64,000 nt of DNA from Streptomyces lucensis JCM 4490 (GCF_014650035.1 NZ_BMUE01000008.1:1-64000), one strand, 5' to 3'; shown: positions 53,989 through 63,925, numbered from the stretch's first letter. The notes: generated by a model from the sequence alone, not told the origin. Translations and numbers: made by a program.

Positions 53989-54942
53989 TAAGGCCTGTCC
54001 GGCGGATCATGAGTGATGTTGCGCTCAGAGCCGTGTAGTTGGGCATGGGCCGTGGTGACCTGACGAACGAGCAGTGGCATCGGCTGGAACCGCATCTGCC
54101 GCTGGCCGGACTGCGCGGCGGAAGGTGGGCCAGTCATCGGAAGGTGATCAACGGAATCCTTTTCCGCGAGCGCACGGGGATTCCGTGGCGGGACCTGCCG
54201 AGGCGGTTCGGCAAATGGAAGACGGTCTACGAACGCCACAGACGCTGGTCCGCGGACGGAACCTGGGAACGGATACTCCAGGCCGTCCAGGCCGATGCCG
54301 ACGCGGAAGGCCGGATCGACTGGAGCATGGTCGGGGTCGACTCGACCTCCTGCCGCGCTCACCAGCACGCCGCCGGCGCCCGCCGGAAGGCACCACGCGT
54401 TCCGAAAAAAGATCAACGCCCCGGCAGCACCGCCCCGACGAGGGACTCGGACGGTCCCGGGGCGGACTGACCAGCAAGATCCATCTCGCCAGTGAGGGCG
54501 GGCGCAAGCCCCTTGCACTCCTCGTCACTCCGGGCCAGTGGGGAGACGCACCGCAACTGATCCCAGTCCTCGAACGCATCCGGGTGGCCCGGCAGGGTGA
54601 GGGGCGCCCTCGCACCCGGCCCGGCCACCCCAGCGCGGACAAGGCGTACTCGTCCCGCAGAATCCGCAGCTACCTGCGCAGACGCCACATCAAGCACACC
54701 ATCCCGGAACCGAAGGATCAGAGGACCAACCGCCGACGCCGGGGCAGCAGGGGCGGTCGGCCCGCAGGATTCGACAAGGAGTTATACAAACGCCGCAACG
54801 AGGTCGAGCGGACGATCAACCGGCTGAAGGCCTTCCGTGCCGTGGCCACCCGCTACGACAAACGCGCCTACGTCTTCCACGGAACAGTCACCCTCGCAGC
54901 CATCCACCTCTGGCTCCGAACATGATCCACCGGACAGGCCTT
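53989..54942 (+). mobile_element. IS5-family element (IS427-like)
   Basis: About 950 bp with terminal inverted repeats TAAGGCCTGTCCGGCGGATC on the left and the same sequence with one mismatch (T for C) on the right when inverted. The bases at the edges are compatible with a short TA-containing target duplication, as is usual for IS5 relatives. It carries a two-frame transposase. Confidence 0.85.
54039..54925 (+). CDS. IS5-family transposase made by -1 frameshift
   Basis: The first frame (54039-54470) encodes a HTH and the first catalytic Asp: LTNEQWHRLEPHLPLAGL, ILFRERTGIPWRDLPRRFG, WSMVGVDSTSCRAHQHAAG. The second frame (54074-54925) continues GLGRSRGGLTSKIHLASEGG, SADKAYSSRRIRSYLRRR (Asp) and RNEVERTINRLKAFRAVATR (Glu) to the end. 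The overlap contains CCG AAA AAA GAT near 54400-54411. A -1 slip on the A6 run joins the frames at PKK. IS427-like elements are known to use such programmed frameshifts, so the gene is probably functional. Confidence 0.82.
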
Positions 54943-54949
54943 AGGGAGG

Positions 54950-55360
54950 TAGTGAAGGCAGAATGCAGTACGGATCGCACGCCATTGCCACGGCCGGCGC
55001 GGGGACAGCCCACGGCCCGGATCTCGGCGTTGTATTGGTCGTAGCCGGAGTTGTCGACTGCCGTACTTCCCAGTTTTCCAGAAGTGTGTTGGAGGACCGA
55101 GTCGAAGTCGTTCACGACCCGGGCGGCGATGTACTGCGCAGGCCGGGTAGCGGGCACCGCTCCCTCCCCGTCGAGGCGAGAGCGCTTGTCCTCAAGTTCC
55201 GCAACCTGCGCATGCAGTTCCAGCCCCCGCTCGACTCGCAGATCGTGCGCCCAGCAGCTCCTGACGGCCCTCCCTGAGTGGTGCGAGCTGGCCCTCGGCT
55301 TCGGCGATAGTTCGTTCAGCGTCTCTAGAGATGGAGGCCCGGTTCACGGAGAAGCGGAAC
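54950..55360 (-). pseudogene. Remnant of a HTH/coiled-coil island protein
   Basis: Two minus-strand frames look like one disrupted protein: VNRASISRDAERTIAEAEGQ with LAPLREGRQELL, then HDLRVERGLELHAQVAELED with KRSRLDGE. The pattern (short HTH, then charged coiled coil) resembles DUF6262-type proteins found beside actinobacterial transposons. A frameshift near 55240 and a stop upstream show it is damaged. An IS abuts its 3' end. Confidence 0.35.
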
Positions 55361-55371
55361 GCTTGCTACCG

Positions 55372-57384
55372 CTATCCGCTGTGTCGCCAGCTCGCGCCGC
55401 GTTGGTGGGCTGAGCCGAAGGCAGCGAGGGCGGGCAGTGGGGTGCCTGCTTCGTCGAAAAGGGCCTGGGCGTAGAAGGCATCGACCCCGTCCTCGACTTG
55501 GTCGTCGGTGAAGCAGGTGCCCCACCACATGACTCCGCCTCCGTTGGGCGCGTCGCGGACGGTGCGGAGTGCTCCGGCGAGGAACGCGGCCTGCCCGTCA
55601 GGGGTGAAGGGGAATTCCGGGCCTGCATGTCGGGTGGTGCCTTCATGGCGGAACTTCCGGTATGGATGGGATGTCTCGGTGATGACGACTGGTTTACCGG
55701 GGAACGCGGTGTACAGGTCGGCGATCCGGCCGAGTCGGGCGAGTGTCGCGTCGCCGTGCCAGAGCGCATGGAACGAGAGGCCGATAAGGTCGAAGTCGAT
55801 CTCGTGCCGTGTCGCGTGTTCCAGCCACCAGCGTGCTCCGCCGATGTCGGCTCCACGGTCGAGGTGGACCATGGTGCGGCACTCTCGAGGCAGTACCGCG
55901 CGGACACCGGCTGCGCCCGCGTTCAGTAGTTCGGCGACGATCACCCATTGGTCGTCGCTCTCCCAGTACGGGTGGGGACCGGATTCAGGCGGGTGCAGCC
56001 GTCCACCGGCGCGCTCGTCTTGGTCCTTCCCGGCCCAGAGCAGGCCGTTGGTGATCTCGTTGCCGAGTTGCACGATCGTGGGTGGGGTGCCGTTGTCCGC
56101 GAGTTCCGTGAGGACCGCCGAGGTGTAGGTCCGGACATTGGTCCGAAGGGCGCCGATGCCGAGGTCGTGCCACGCTGCTGGCTTCTTCTGTCGTCCCGGG
56201 TCGGCCCAGGTATCGGAGTAGTGCAGGGCGAGATGGACTCCCAGACCGGCGTCGGTCGCCGCGGTGGCCAGCCGCAGTGTCCGGGCAAGGTTCATGGTGC
56301 TCTCGTCGGAGACCCAGAGGCTGATCCTGGCCGTGGTGACGCCGTGTTCGGCGAGCGTCCTGGCCACGTGGGCCGCGGTCCCGACAGGGCAATGAGACAG
56401 ATCGGCGCCGGTGACGAAGTCGGCTTCCGCGATGCCGCCCGGTACGGGAGCGGATAAGGGAGGGGCCGCCGCAACCCGGGCGGGTAGGGCGGTCGCGGCT
56501 GTCGGCTGGTACGGGTAGTAGCCCTCAATGTCGAAGTTCAAGCCTAAGAGCGCCCGGCACAGGAAGCGCGCCCTGCGGTGTCGGCCGTTGCCAATGCTCG
56601 ACCGGGTGTTCGCGTGGTCGACCAGCGGTGGGGCGAGGCGGTAGGCGTTCAGCGCGACCTCGTCGGCGGCCTCGTTACGAGGCAGCGACCAGAGAAAGGG
56701 GAAGATGTCTGCGCGCTGTACGGACGCGAAGTGCGCGTACATCTGGAAGTCGAGCGGGTTCAGCAGTGGTCGCGTCACGGCGAGCAGTTTCCGCGCTCCT
56801 TCCCATGAGAGGAGGTAGCCTTCGGTGCCCGCTCCTCCGACAACGTCGGCATAGGACATCACGGAAGATGCCTCGTGCCGCGTGGCGCCCGGGGTGGCGC
56901 GCTTGTTGAGCAGCACGATGTCCGCGTCCCGCGGAAGTCGCCATTCCCCGATTCCGGACGGTGGTCGGCGGGTCAGTCTCGCGTCATCCTCCAAGACGAG
57001 TGCCCACGGAATCCGGTGCTCGACGATCGTGCGCCACAGCCGGATATGGCTGATCCCGCATGCGGCCTCCGGCAGTGCGAAGTGGTCGAAGCCGCTCAGC
57101 ACGACCCCGTCGTGCTCGGCCGTAGCGGGCTGGTGCGGCCCGTCCGCAAGGGCGTTTCCGTCCGTGGCCGGCCATCGGGTGAACTCCACTCCCCAAGCGC
57201 TCAGGTGAGCCGCCATGGCGGCGAGGCGTTGGCGGTCCCGGTCGAGATTGATCACGAAGACGGGTGGCGTGTCCTCCCTTGTGCCAGGGCGAACGCGCGG
57301 CACGGGTACTGGCCGCCTCAGGTCGTGCGGGGTGGCTTGGTGGTCGTCGGCCGCCAGCGGGTGCGGAGCGGGAAGGTCAGGCAT
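55372..57384 (-). CDS. Fusion of GT25 glycosyltransferase and GH53 galactanase-like domains
   Basis: A 670-residue protein. Residues 40-255 match family 25 glycosyltransferases: PVFVINLDRDRQRLAAMAAH, ISHIRLWRTIVEHRIPWALV and the acidic LEDDARL (131-137). Residues 322-650 match GH53 endo-beta-1,4-galactanases: FVTGADLSH, VTTARISLWVSDES, LALHYSDTWADPGRQKKPAA, VQLGNEITNGLLW (acid/base Glu443) and VVITETSHPY (nucleophile Glu570). Both catalytic Glu are present. There is no signal peptide, although GH53 enzymes are usually secreted. The start is at ATG 57384; upstream frame is shadow of a broken transporter. It may make and trim, or sense, a galactose-rich glycan. Confidence 0.85.
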   Translation of the reverse strand: MPDLPAPHPLAADDHQATPHDLRRPVPVPRVRPGTREDTPPVFVINLDRDRQRLAAMAAHLSAWGVEFTRWPATDGNALADGPHQPATAEHDGVVLSGFDHFALPEAACGISHIRLWRTIVEHRIPWALVLEDDARLTRRPPSGIGEWRLPRDADIVLLNKRATPGATRHEASSVMSYADVVGGAGTEGYLLSWEGARKLLAVTRPLLNPLDFQMYAHFASVQRADIFPFLWSLPRNEAADEVALNAYRLAPPLVDHANTRSSIGNGRHRRARFLCRALLGLNFDIEGYYPYQPTAATALPARVAAAPPLSAPVPGGIAEADFVTGADLSHCPVGTAAHVARTLAEHGVTTARISLWVSDESTMNLARTLRLATAATDAGLGVHLALHYSDTWADPGRQKKPAAWHDLGIGALRTNVRTYTSAVLTELADNGTPPTIVQLGNEITNGLLWAGKDQDERAGGRLHPPESGPHPYWESDDQWVIVAELLNAGAAGVRAVLPRECRTMVHLDRGADIGGARWWLEHATRHEIDFDLIGLSFHALWHGDATLARLGRIADLYTAFPGKPVVITETSHPYRKFRHEGTTRHAGPEFPFTPDGQAAFLAGALRTVRDAPNGGGVMWWGTCFTDDQVEDGVDAFYAQALFDEAGTPLPALAAFGSAHQRGASWRHSG

Positions 57385-57624
57385 GGGTGTGCCGTCCTCT
57401 CCTGGGTCCTGGGCCGGAGCGGTCTGCCTCAGCATCTGGTGCGAGTCGTGGAGATACAGGAAACCCCGGCGAGATTGATCTTTCCGGTTTCGCCTATCAC
57501 GCGGCCCGAGGAACGCTGCGAGGGCCTGCATTGCACCGTATAGGACGCCGTCCACGCCCACAGCCAGCAGCAAGGCCTCGGCCGGTGATCCGGCTCGATT
57601 TCGGCCTGGCTCTGATCCGCCGGC

Positions 57625-58635
57625 GGCTCGATGGGCCTCCTCGCCGGCGGCACCCTGACGCAGACCATCAGCTGGCACTGGATCTTCTTCGTCAACGTAC
57701 CGATCGGCATCGTGGCCCCGGTGTCGGCCGGCCGCGTACTCGCGTCCGAGCCCGGTGTCGGCCTCGGCAAGGGGACCGACGTCGTGAGCGCGCTCCTGGT
57801 CACCCCCGCGCTGATGCTCAGCGTCTACACGATCGTGGAGACCACCAACTACGGCTGGACTTCCCCACACACGCTGAGCCTTGGCGCCGCGGCACTCGCC
57901 CTACTCCTCGCGTTCGTCGCCTGCCAGGCGAAGGCGCCCCACCCGATCCTGCCCCTGCGTGTGTTCCGCTCGCGCAACGTCTCGGGAGCGATGGGCATCC
58001 AGGCTCTCATGGTGGCCGGGGTGTTCAGCTTCCAGTTCCTGTGCGTGCTCTACTGCAGAAGGTGCTCGGCTTCGACGAGATACACACCGGCCTCGGCATC
58101 TTCCCGGTCTCGGTCGCGATCGGCCTGCTCCCTCGGCCTCTCGCCCAAGCTGATCGCACGCTTCGGCCCCCGTGCCGTACTCCTTCCCGGACTCTCGCTC
58201 ATCACGGCAGGTCTCGCCGCGCTCGGCCGCATACCGGCAGGCGGGAGCTACGTCGTGGACGTCCTGCCCGCGCTGCTGCCGCTCGGCATCGGATTCGGCC
58301 TCGCGATGCCGTCACTGGCCACGCTCGCGATGTCAGCGGCCACGCCGCAGGACTCGGGGATCGCCTCGGGCATGTTCAACACCATGCAGCAGATCGGCAG
58401 CGCCTTCGGCCTCGCGGTCCTCAGCACACTCGCCACCTCGCATGCGGATGTCCTGCTGGGTGACGGGGCAAGCACCGCCTCGGCACTCACGGGTGGTTAC
58501 CAGCTTGCCTTCCGCATCGGCTCCGGCCTCGTCGCCGTCGCTCTCCTCGTTGCCGCAACCCTGCTGAGCTCTCCCGCCACAGCGCAACCTCCAGCGGCCA
58601 AGGAGGAGCCGGTCGCCGAGAACGCCACTCACTGA
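57625..58635 (+). pseudogene. DHA2-type MFS transporter, 5'-truncated and frameshifted
   Basis: The remaining text covers about the last two thirds of a 14-TM drug exporter: LLAGGTLTQTISWHWIFFVN, VPIGIVAP, PILPLRVFRSRNVSGAMGIQ, FGLAMPSLATLAMSAATPQD, GIASGMFNTMQQIGSAFGLA. The first 120 or so residues, including motif A, are missing. Between about 58052 and 58128 the coding moves to another frame (LQKVLGFDEIHTGLGIFPVS) and then returns, which means two compensating single-base changes. The truncation point lies next to the GT25-GH53 start region, a likely recombination junction. Confidence 0.82.
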
Positions 58636-58837
58636 CCAGGCTGCGACACCGCCCCGGGCAGGGGCGATTTCTCTGCTCACAGGAGGAGATGTGCCTGTCG
58701 TGCCGTCGTTGATCATCGCCCCCCTCCGTGCAAAGTTCCTCGCGTCATTGCCGCAGCGGGTCTGGCACCAGCGGCAACTGCGTTACGACGCAAAGGGGTG
58801 GCGGGACCCCCGGTGGAATGACCAGCGGCGAGCATGA

Positions 58838-59584
58838 CCGGGGGTAGGAGCAGCGGGCCGAGCGGCCCAGCGCCCTCCAACACAGCAGTCAGGGGCCCCG
58901 GGGGGCGGCGCGTGGCTGCGCAGCAGTGCAAGGGACGCCGGCAGTGCGCAGGCGCGGCTTGCGCGGTCGCTCGCGCCGGACGTCGATCTGCCCGATCCCG
59001 TCGCCGGTGCGCAGCCGGAGCTGGGATGGGTGACGGCGGTGCGCAGTGCGCGCCGCGGTGGCGGGGTGTGGGCGGTGACGGTGGCTGCGCAGTACGTGGA
59101 CGGGCGGTTGCGGTACTTCGTCGTACCCGTGGCCGCCGGTGCGAGCGGCGACTCGTTCACTGTGACGGGTGCCCCCGGTGTGGTGGCCGGCCTGGCCCGG
59201 GCGGCGGCGGGAGGGCCGTCGTACAGGGTGAGCGTTCCCTTGGACGGTGGTCTGTCGTCTGCGGTGGAGGGGTTCTTCCGCGCGTATCTGACGGGGGCCG
59301 GTCAGGTGGAGCGCTACCTGGCGCCCGGGGTACGGCTGGCGCCGGTTTCGCCTGCCCCGTACAGCGCGGTCACCGTCCGCGAGGTGTGGGGCGCGCAGGA
59401 GGGGGCGGCCGCACAGAAGGTCCCCGCCGACGGCACCACGGTCGGTGTCCGCGTCCGCGTCGAGGCCCAAGACGACGCCGGGCGCTGGCCGCTGTCCTAC
59501 GACCTCGGCCTGACGGCCCGCTCCCACCGGTGGGAAATCACGGCACTGCAGTGGGGGGCCGTCAAGGGCGGGGGTGTCCGGTGA
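58838..59584 (+). pseudogene. TcpC-like conjugal transfer protein, 5'-truncated
   Basis: The open frame starts after a stop at 58835 without a usable start codon. It encodes AWLRSSARDAGSAQARLARS, then a GTG at 59030 and VRYFVV-type beta-rich text (LRYFVVPVAAGASGDSFTVT, VEGFFRAYLTGAGQVERYLA, YSAVTVREVWGAQEG). This matches the extracellular NTF2-like domains of TcpC proteins of Gram-positive conjugation systems. The cytoplasmic and TM N-terminus is missing, probably lost at a recombination junction in 58640-58838. The stop overlaps the next start (GTGA). Confidence 0.68.
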
Positions 59585-59925
59585 ACACGGTGCACGGCCT
59601 TGTGCTCGCCGGGAAGCTGGACGACCTCGGCAACAGCTGGATCAGCATGTTCCAGGGCTGGGCGACCAAGGGCCTGCAGGCCGGGCTGATCGTGATGGTC
59701 GTCGTCATCATGGTCCAGAAGTTCAGCCTCAAGGCGGGGATCGGCGCCCTGCTGCTGATGATCATCGCGTTGGGGCTGTACAACTCCCGCGCGGACCTGG
59801 CGGATGTGTTCACCGACGAGGTGAAGAACCCCTCCCACGGCGCACCCGCCGCTCCCGGCATCGTGATGCGCGGTTCCGGCTCGCCCCCCACCGGTGTGCC
59901 CGCCGGCACGGGCGGTGAGCTGTGA
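59581..59925 (+). CDS. Small conjugation-module membrane protein
   Basis: A 114-residue protein. The N-terminal amphipathic part (LDDLGNSWISMFQGWATKGL) is followed by two membrane segments (GLIVMVVVIMVQKF and IGALLLMIIALGLY) and an acidic, then Pro-rich tail. GTG 59581 overlaps the TcpC-like stop and its TGA overlaps the next GTG, so it belongs to a coupled transfer operon. It probably contributes to the conjugation channel. No specific family name can be given with confidence. Confidence 0.72.
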   Translation: MNTVHGLVLAGKLDDLGNSWISMFQGWATKGLQAGLIVMVVVIMVQKFSLKAGIGALLLMIIALGLYNSRADLADVFTDEVKNPSHGAPAAPGIVMRGSGSPPTGVPAGTGGEL

Positions 59926-60550
59926 GCGCGGCGGCGGGGCGGGTGGGCCGCTTCTATACGGCTGCCCGCCGCCACCCGTGGGTGCTGGGCAAGATCGCGG
60001 ACTGGAGGATCCCCCTCGGCCCCTACACGCCCGCCCAGATCGCGGTCGCGGTTGGCGGCGGCTTCCTACTGGCCAAGACGATCAGCTGGTGGTCGTGGCT
60101 GCGCCCGGCACCGATCGTGGCGTGGGCCCTGACGGTCTGGGCGGTACGCCGGCCGAAGATCAAGGGACGCGTCCCGCTGCCGGCTGCGCTGGGCTGGATG
60201 CTCCTGGCGTGGCAGCCGCAGGGCGGCCGGATCGGCGGCAGAGCCGCCCGGGACCGCACCAGCCGCCCCCTGCTCGGCGGCTTCACCCTCGAACAGCATC
60301 AGGCGGCCCCCGCTCACCCGGCCGCGGCCCGCGCCGTCCGCCTGCAGCCAGCACCACAGCCCAGCCGAGCCCGGCTGCCCGTTTGTCCCAGCGGCCCAGC
60401 CCGACACCACAAGCACGCCCAACACACCAGGCACGCCCAGAACCGCAGGCGCCGCCGGTATCGCAGACACGACCGGTCTCGCGGGCGCGGCCGGTGTCGG
60501 GTGTCCAGCGGTTGCTGGCGCTCGCCGAGCAGGCGGGGGGTATGCAGTGA
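59922..60550 (+). pseudogene. TcpE-like membrane protein, frameshifted
   Basis: The first frame encodes a TcpE-type protein: WRIPLGPYTPAQIAVAVGGG, FLLAKTISWW and VAWALTVWAVRRPKIKGRVP. Past about 60280 this frame becomes Arg-rich nonsense. The frame of the true stop (TGA at 60548) carries a Pro/Gln-rich linker and VSGVQRLLALAEQAGGMQ, overlapping the next GTG start (GTGA). One base gained or lost between about 60280 and 60330 would explain this. With that repaired, the protein has about 208 residues. Confidence 0.62.
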
Positions 60551-62245
60551 GGCTGCCGATCCGTCATATCGCAGGACACCTGGTGTGGTCGACGCACGGC
60601 AGTGTGTGGGCGCTGTACCGGCTGCACCCCGGGTCGGGCGAGCACGGCCGCCGAGAGGGAACCGTCCAGGGCACCTACGTGCCGGCCGCGGTCCGCGACG
60701 AGCAGCTCACCAGGATCACGCACCTGGTCCGCTCCCTGACCGGGGCGCCGCGCCTGTTCGGGCTGTGCGCCCAGATCGACCCCGGGGAGATCGCCCTGCG
60801 CATGATCGACGGCATCGAACCCGGCGACCAGCCCGGCGACGGGGCGCATCCGTGGGTGGAGAACGTCGAGGCCGCCCTGGACCTGCTGGACGGGCAGGAG
60901 ATGCACCGCCGCACCCTGTGGCTGGCACTTCCCCTGCGCATCGAGGGCGCCGGCGGGCAGGTGGCCGCCTCGCTCGGCGCGGTGTGGGCCGACGTCGCAC
61001 CGATGCTGGGCATGCGGGCAGCGCCCGTGGCACGCCGCGAGGTGGCCTCCTACCGCGAGCAGGCGGTGCGGGTGGAAGCCGCGCTCGCCGGCGGTGTCTC
61101 CTTCCGCCCGGCGGAGATCGTATGGATGATCCAGCACGCCCTGCACCGCGGCCTTCACGAGCCGCTGCTCACCGACGCCGAGAGCAGCGACCTGTACGGC
61201 GGGCAGCTGCGGGCCGGTGTGCTGCACTCCCCCAGCTACGCCGACCTCGGCCAGGTCCGCCTGCAGGAGGGCGGCACCGACCCCGCGCTCGATACCGAGG
61301 GCCTGGCCGGTGGGGGGCGGATCGGCCGTGCGGGCCGCACGGCGTCGTGGCGCGGGAAGGCATCATCGCCGCTGCGGCGGCGGTGGCTGCAGGTGGAATC
61401 CGATGCCGGGGTCGGCTACCAGGCGCACCTGGCGCTCGCCGAGTGCCCGCCCGCGGTCAGCGAGGACGCCGCCGACCTGTTCGCGCAGCTGGAGACGCTG
61501 GATTTTCCCGTCGACTACACCATCGATGTAACCCTGGTGCCGGCGGAGAAGGCCCGCGACCAGGTACGACGCAAGAAGAATGAGCTGGTCGACCAGGCCG
61601 ACCAGTACGACGCCCGCCCCACCGGTATGCCCGCCTCCCTCACCGACGCTGCCCGCGACCTGGGCGAGCTGGATGCCCGCCTGTCCCGCACCGGGGAGGT
61701 CGAGGTCCAGTCGGTGACGGTTTTGACCGTGTGGGGGCCGAGTGCCGCCACCTGCGACGCCCGCGCCCGGGCCCTGGCCTCGCTCCTCGCCGGCGCCGAC
61801 TACCGGGCGTGCGCCCCACCGGCCTGCAGCAGACCCTGTTCACCCTCGGCCTGCCCGGCACCACACGCCCCGCCATGGTGCGGGAGTTCACCCAGCACCA
61901 GGTCAGCGAGGACTGGGCGCTCGGCGGAGCCTTCACCGCCTGCGAGGTCGGCGACCCCAACGGCATGTTCCTCGGCATCGACCTGGACTGCGGCACCACC
62001 CGCCCCGTGATGTTCAATGTCGCAAACGCGCCGAAACAGGACGCCTCCGCCTCCATGGGCATCGTCGGCGACCTCGGCGCGGGCAAGAGCGTCATGGAGA
62101 AACTCATCTCCGAGGCGGTATGGGCGCGCGGCGGGGTCGCGATCTGCATCGACCGCACCCCGGTACGGGAATGGGCGAGCTTCGCCCGCACCGCCGCCGC
62201 GGGCCGCTGCCAGATCATCGACGCCGCCCGCGCCGAGGTCTCCAG
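60547..62245 (+). pseudogene. VirB4-like conjugation ATPase, frameshifted and 3'-truncated
   Basis: The N-terminal VirB4 region is readable (IAGHLVWSTHGSVWALYRLH, RLFGLCAQIDPGEIALRMID, LETLDFPVDYTIDVTLVPAE, RRKKNELVDQADQYDARPTG). Near 61803-61808 one base is missing and the frame moves to PTGLQQTLFTLGLPGTTRP, then Walker A GIVGDLGAGKSVMEKL. After CQIIDAARAEV the similarity stops at about 62245, before Walker B, where another gene fragment begins. The product cannot be functional. It shows that the window carries a dead conjugative element. Confidence 0.8.
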
Positions 62246-62719
62246 GCTGGGTTCGAGGCGACGCGTCACCTTGAGCTACAGACGCAACATGCTCAGCGTG
62301 ACTGGCTCTTTCAGCGCCGCGTCGATGCGCTGGTGGGTTTCATGGAGGCCTACGACGCGTTCGCTCGGATGACCCCGGGCTACTGCCACGCCGTCGTAAA
62401 CGACATCGATCGCGATGATCTCCGCGCCGCTATAGGTGTGGCCCAGCTTGGCGTAACGCAGGCGCACTTTCGCATCCTGGCCTTCGGCCCGGAGCATCTT
62501 CGCAACCCTTCGGGAGCTGTCCGCGAGGCACTGCAGGACTACGCTGATGCCCTCGGTCACTGGGACAGGGCAGAGGAGAGACGCGATCCGACCAGGCACC
62601 GGCTCGAAGCCCGCGCTCTAGATGTGGGTGCGACCATGGCCCAGAACCACAGCGATTTTGTTGATGAGGTGACCGCGTACATCAGTTCGTCCAAGACGGC
62701 CGGCGGTAGCACGGGTTAG
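62242..62719 (+). pseudogene. 3' fragment of a helical hypothetical protein
   Basis: About 158 codons starting at the VirB4 truncation point: LELQTQHAQRDWLFQRRVDA, LVGFMEAYDAFARMTPGYCH, ILAFGPEHLRNPSGAVREAL. The text resembles the cytoplasmic coiled-coil part of small actinobacterial membrane proteins whose TM N-terminus would lie upstream. No start codon of its own is convincing. The fusion at 62245 marks a deletion or recombination junction. Confidence 0.5.
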
Positions 62720-62877
62720 GGGTTTGGACCGCACGCGGCCGTGACGGTGTCAGGCGTCAGGGTCACCGGGATCGAAGTGCCTCCACCACGCCTGCAGGCG
62801 ACGCAGGGCGGTCGTCCAACTGTGGTCTGTAGCTCCCTATTGGGTTGGCCCGGCCACGGTGGCGGAAGGATACGCAC

Positions 62878-63102
62878 ATGTCCAAGCCGAAGAGCTTCAC
62901 TGCGTGGTTGAAGACCCATGCCGACCAGCACAACGCCATTGGGGATCTCGCTCGGGATGTCTCCGCTGATCCCAACTGGCCATCACGTAGGGGGCGGCAA
63001 GGCCAGCGTGACTACCTTGAGGAGTGCGGCGCTGTCACGGGTGCCATCGAGACGCTCGAGCGTGCATGGACTCAGTACGAGTCAGACCGAGCGTCCGGGT
63101 GA
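62878..63102 (+). CDS. YozE-like SAM-fold protein
   Basis: A 74-residue protein: SFTAWLKTHADQHNAIGDLA, RDVSADPNWP, then RQGQRDYLEECGAVTGAIET. This is the pattern of the YozE/SAM-like family, small helical proteins of unknown role often found on mobile elements. ATG 62878 has GGAAGGA upstream; the longer frame to 62845 is unlikely. Confidence 0.72.
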   Translation: MSKPKSFTAWLKTHADQHNAIGDLARDVSADPNWPSRRGRQGQRDYLEECGAVTGAIETLERAWTQYESDRASG

Positions 63103-63129
63103 TGACACCTAAATCGACGGGAGGCGACG

Positions 63130-63916
63130 ACCGACATCGAGTGGTGGGCCCTGCACCGGACCGCACCCCGCGTCGTCCACTCCTCCGTGCTCGGGCTGCC
63201 GCTGTGGGTGGCACTCTCGGTCGCCCTCGCCGTGCTCCCCGCCTCCGACGTGCCCTGGTGGCAGGCCGCCGTGGTCGGAGTCGTCGCCGGAGGGTGGGCG
63301 CTGGGCGCCCTGCATGCCTTCCTCGTGCCGAAGACGGCACCCGCCGACCGGATCCGCGTCTCGTGGCCGGGGGTCGCGGCGACGGCCGCCGTCTGCGGCG
63401 CGGTGGCCTCCGGGCACCGCGGTACTGGTCGTTCCGCTGGTGCTGCTCGCCGTCTTCCTGGGGTTCGGCTGGAAGGCGACCAAGGACGCGGACATGATGG
63501 TCGCGCTGCATCCGCTGTCCCTGCTGGAGCGCGACCGCAGGGCCGCACACACCCTCGTCGTCGGCTTCCCCTTGCTGGCGGCGCTTTTGATGGCCGGTCT
63601 ACTCGTCGTCGGATTCGCCGTCCGGGGCCCGTCGGCGTTCGCCGGCGTTCCCTGGAGCGAGTTGGGTTCCACCTTGGCGGGGCTGCTCGCCCTCGGCCTG
63701 TATTCTGGGGTGCTGGTGGCGTTCCGACACACCGCTTCACCCGCCCTGTCGATCACGTGCTGGTACCTGGCCCTGCGCCACGGTACCCCCCGCGACCTGA
63801 TGGCCTTCCTCGCCAACGCCCACCAGCAGCGCGCCGTGCTCCGTCGCGTCGGAGCCGTCTACCAGTTCCGCCACCTCGACCTCCAACGCCACCTCGCCGA
63901 CCGCCGACCGGACTAG
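63130..63916 (+). pseudogene. Membrane C-terminus of a NACHT-type protein, truncated and frameshifted
   Basis: The first frame (from about 63136) encodes membrane text (VLGLPLWVALSVALAVLPAS, AAVVGVVAGGWALGALHAFL). Near 63410 an extra G moves coding to the frame starting 63314 (VLVVPLVLLAVFLGFGW, LLAALLMAGLLVVGFAVRG). The end, RDLMAFLANAHQQRAVLRRV followed by GAVYQFRHLDLQRHL, is the typical C-terminus of actinobacterial NACHT NTPase proteins. The NACHT ATPase part is absent and there is no start codon, so this is a remnant. A ribosome-binding-like GGGAGG precedes it at about 63119. Confidence 0.6.
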
Positions 63917-63925
63917 CGCCGGGCG

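Noticed and set aside
59922..61583. A single 553-codon protein in the TcpE-like frame
   Set aside because: Only the first 120 or so residues resemble a protein. After that the frame is Arg-rich and lies over the VirB4-like coding frame.
62276..62599. Minus-strand 107-codon ORF
   Set aside because: The plus-strand frame over the same bases has better composition and resembles known helical proteins; the minus frame lacks a ribosome-binding site.
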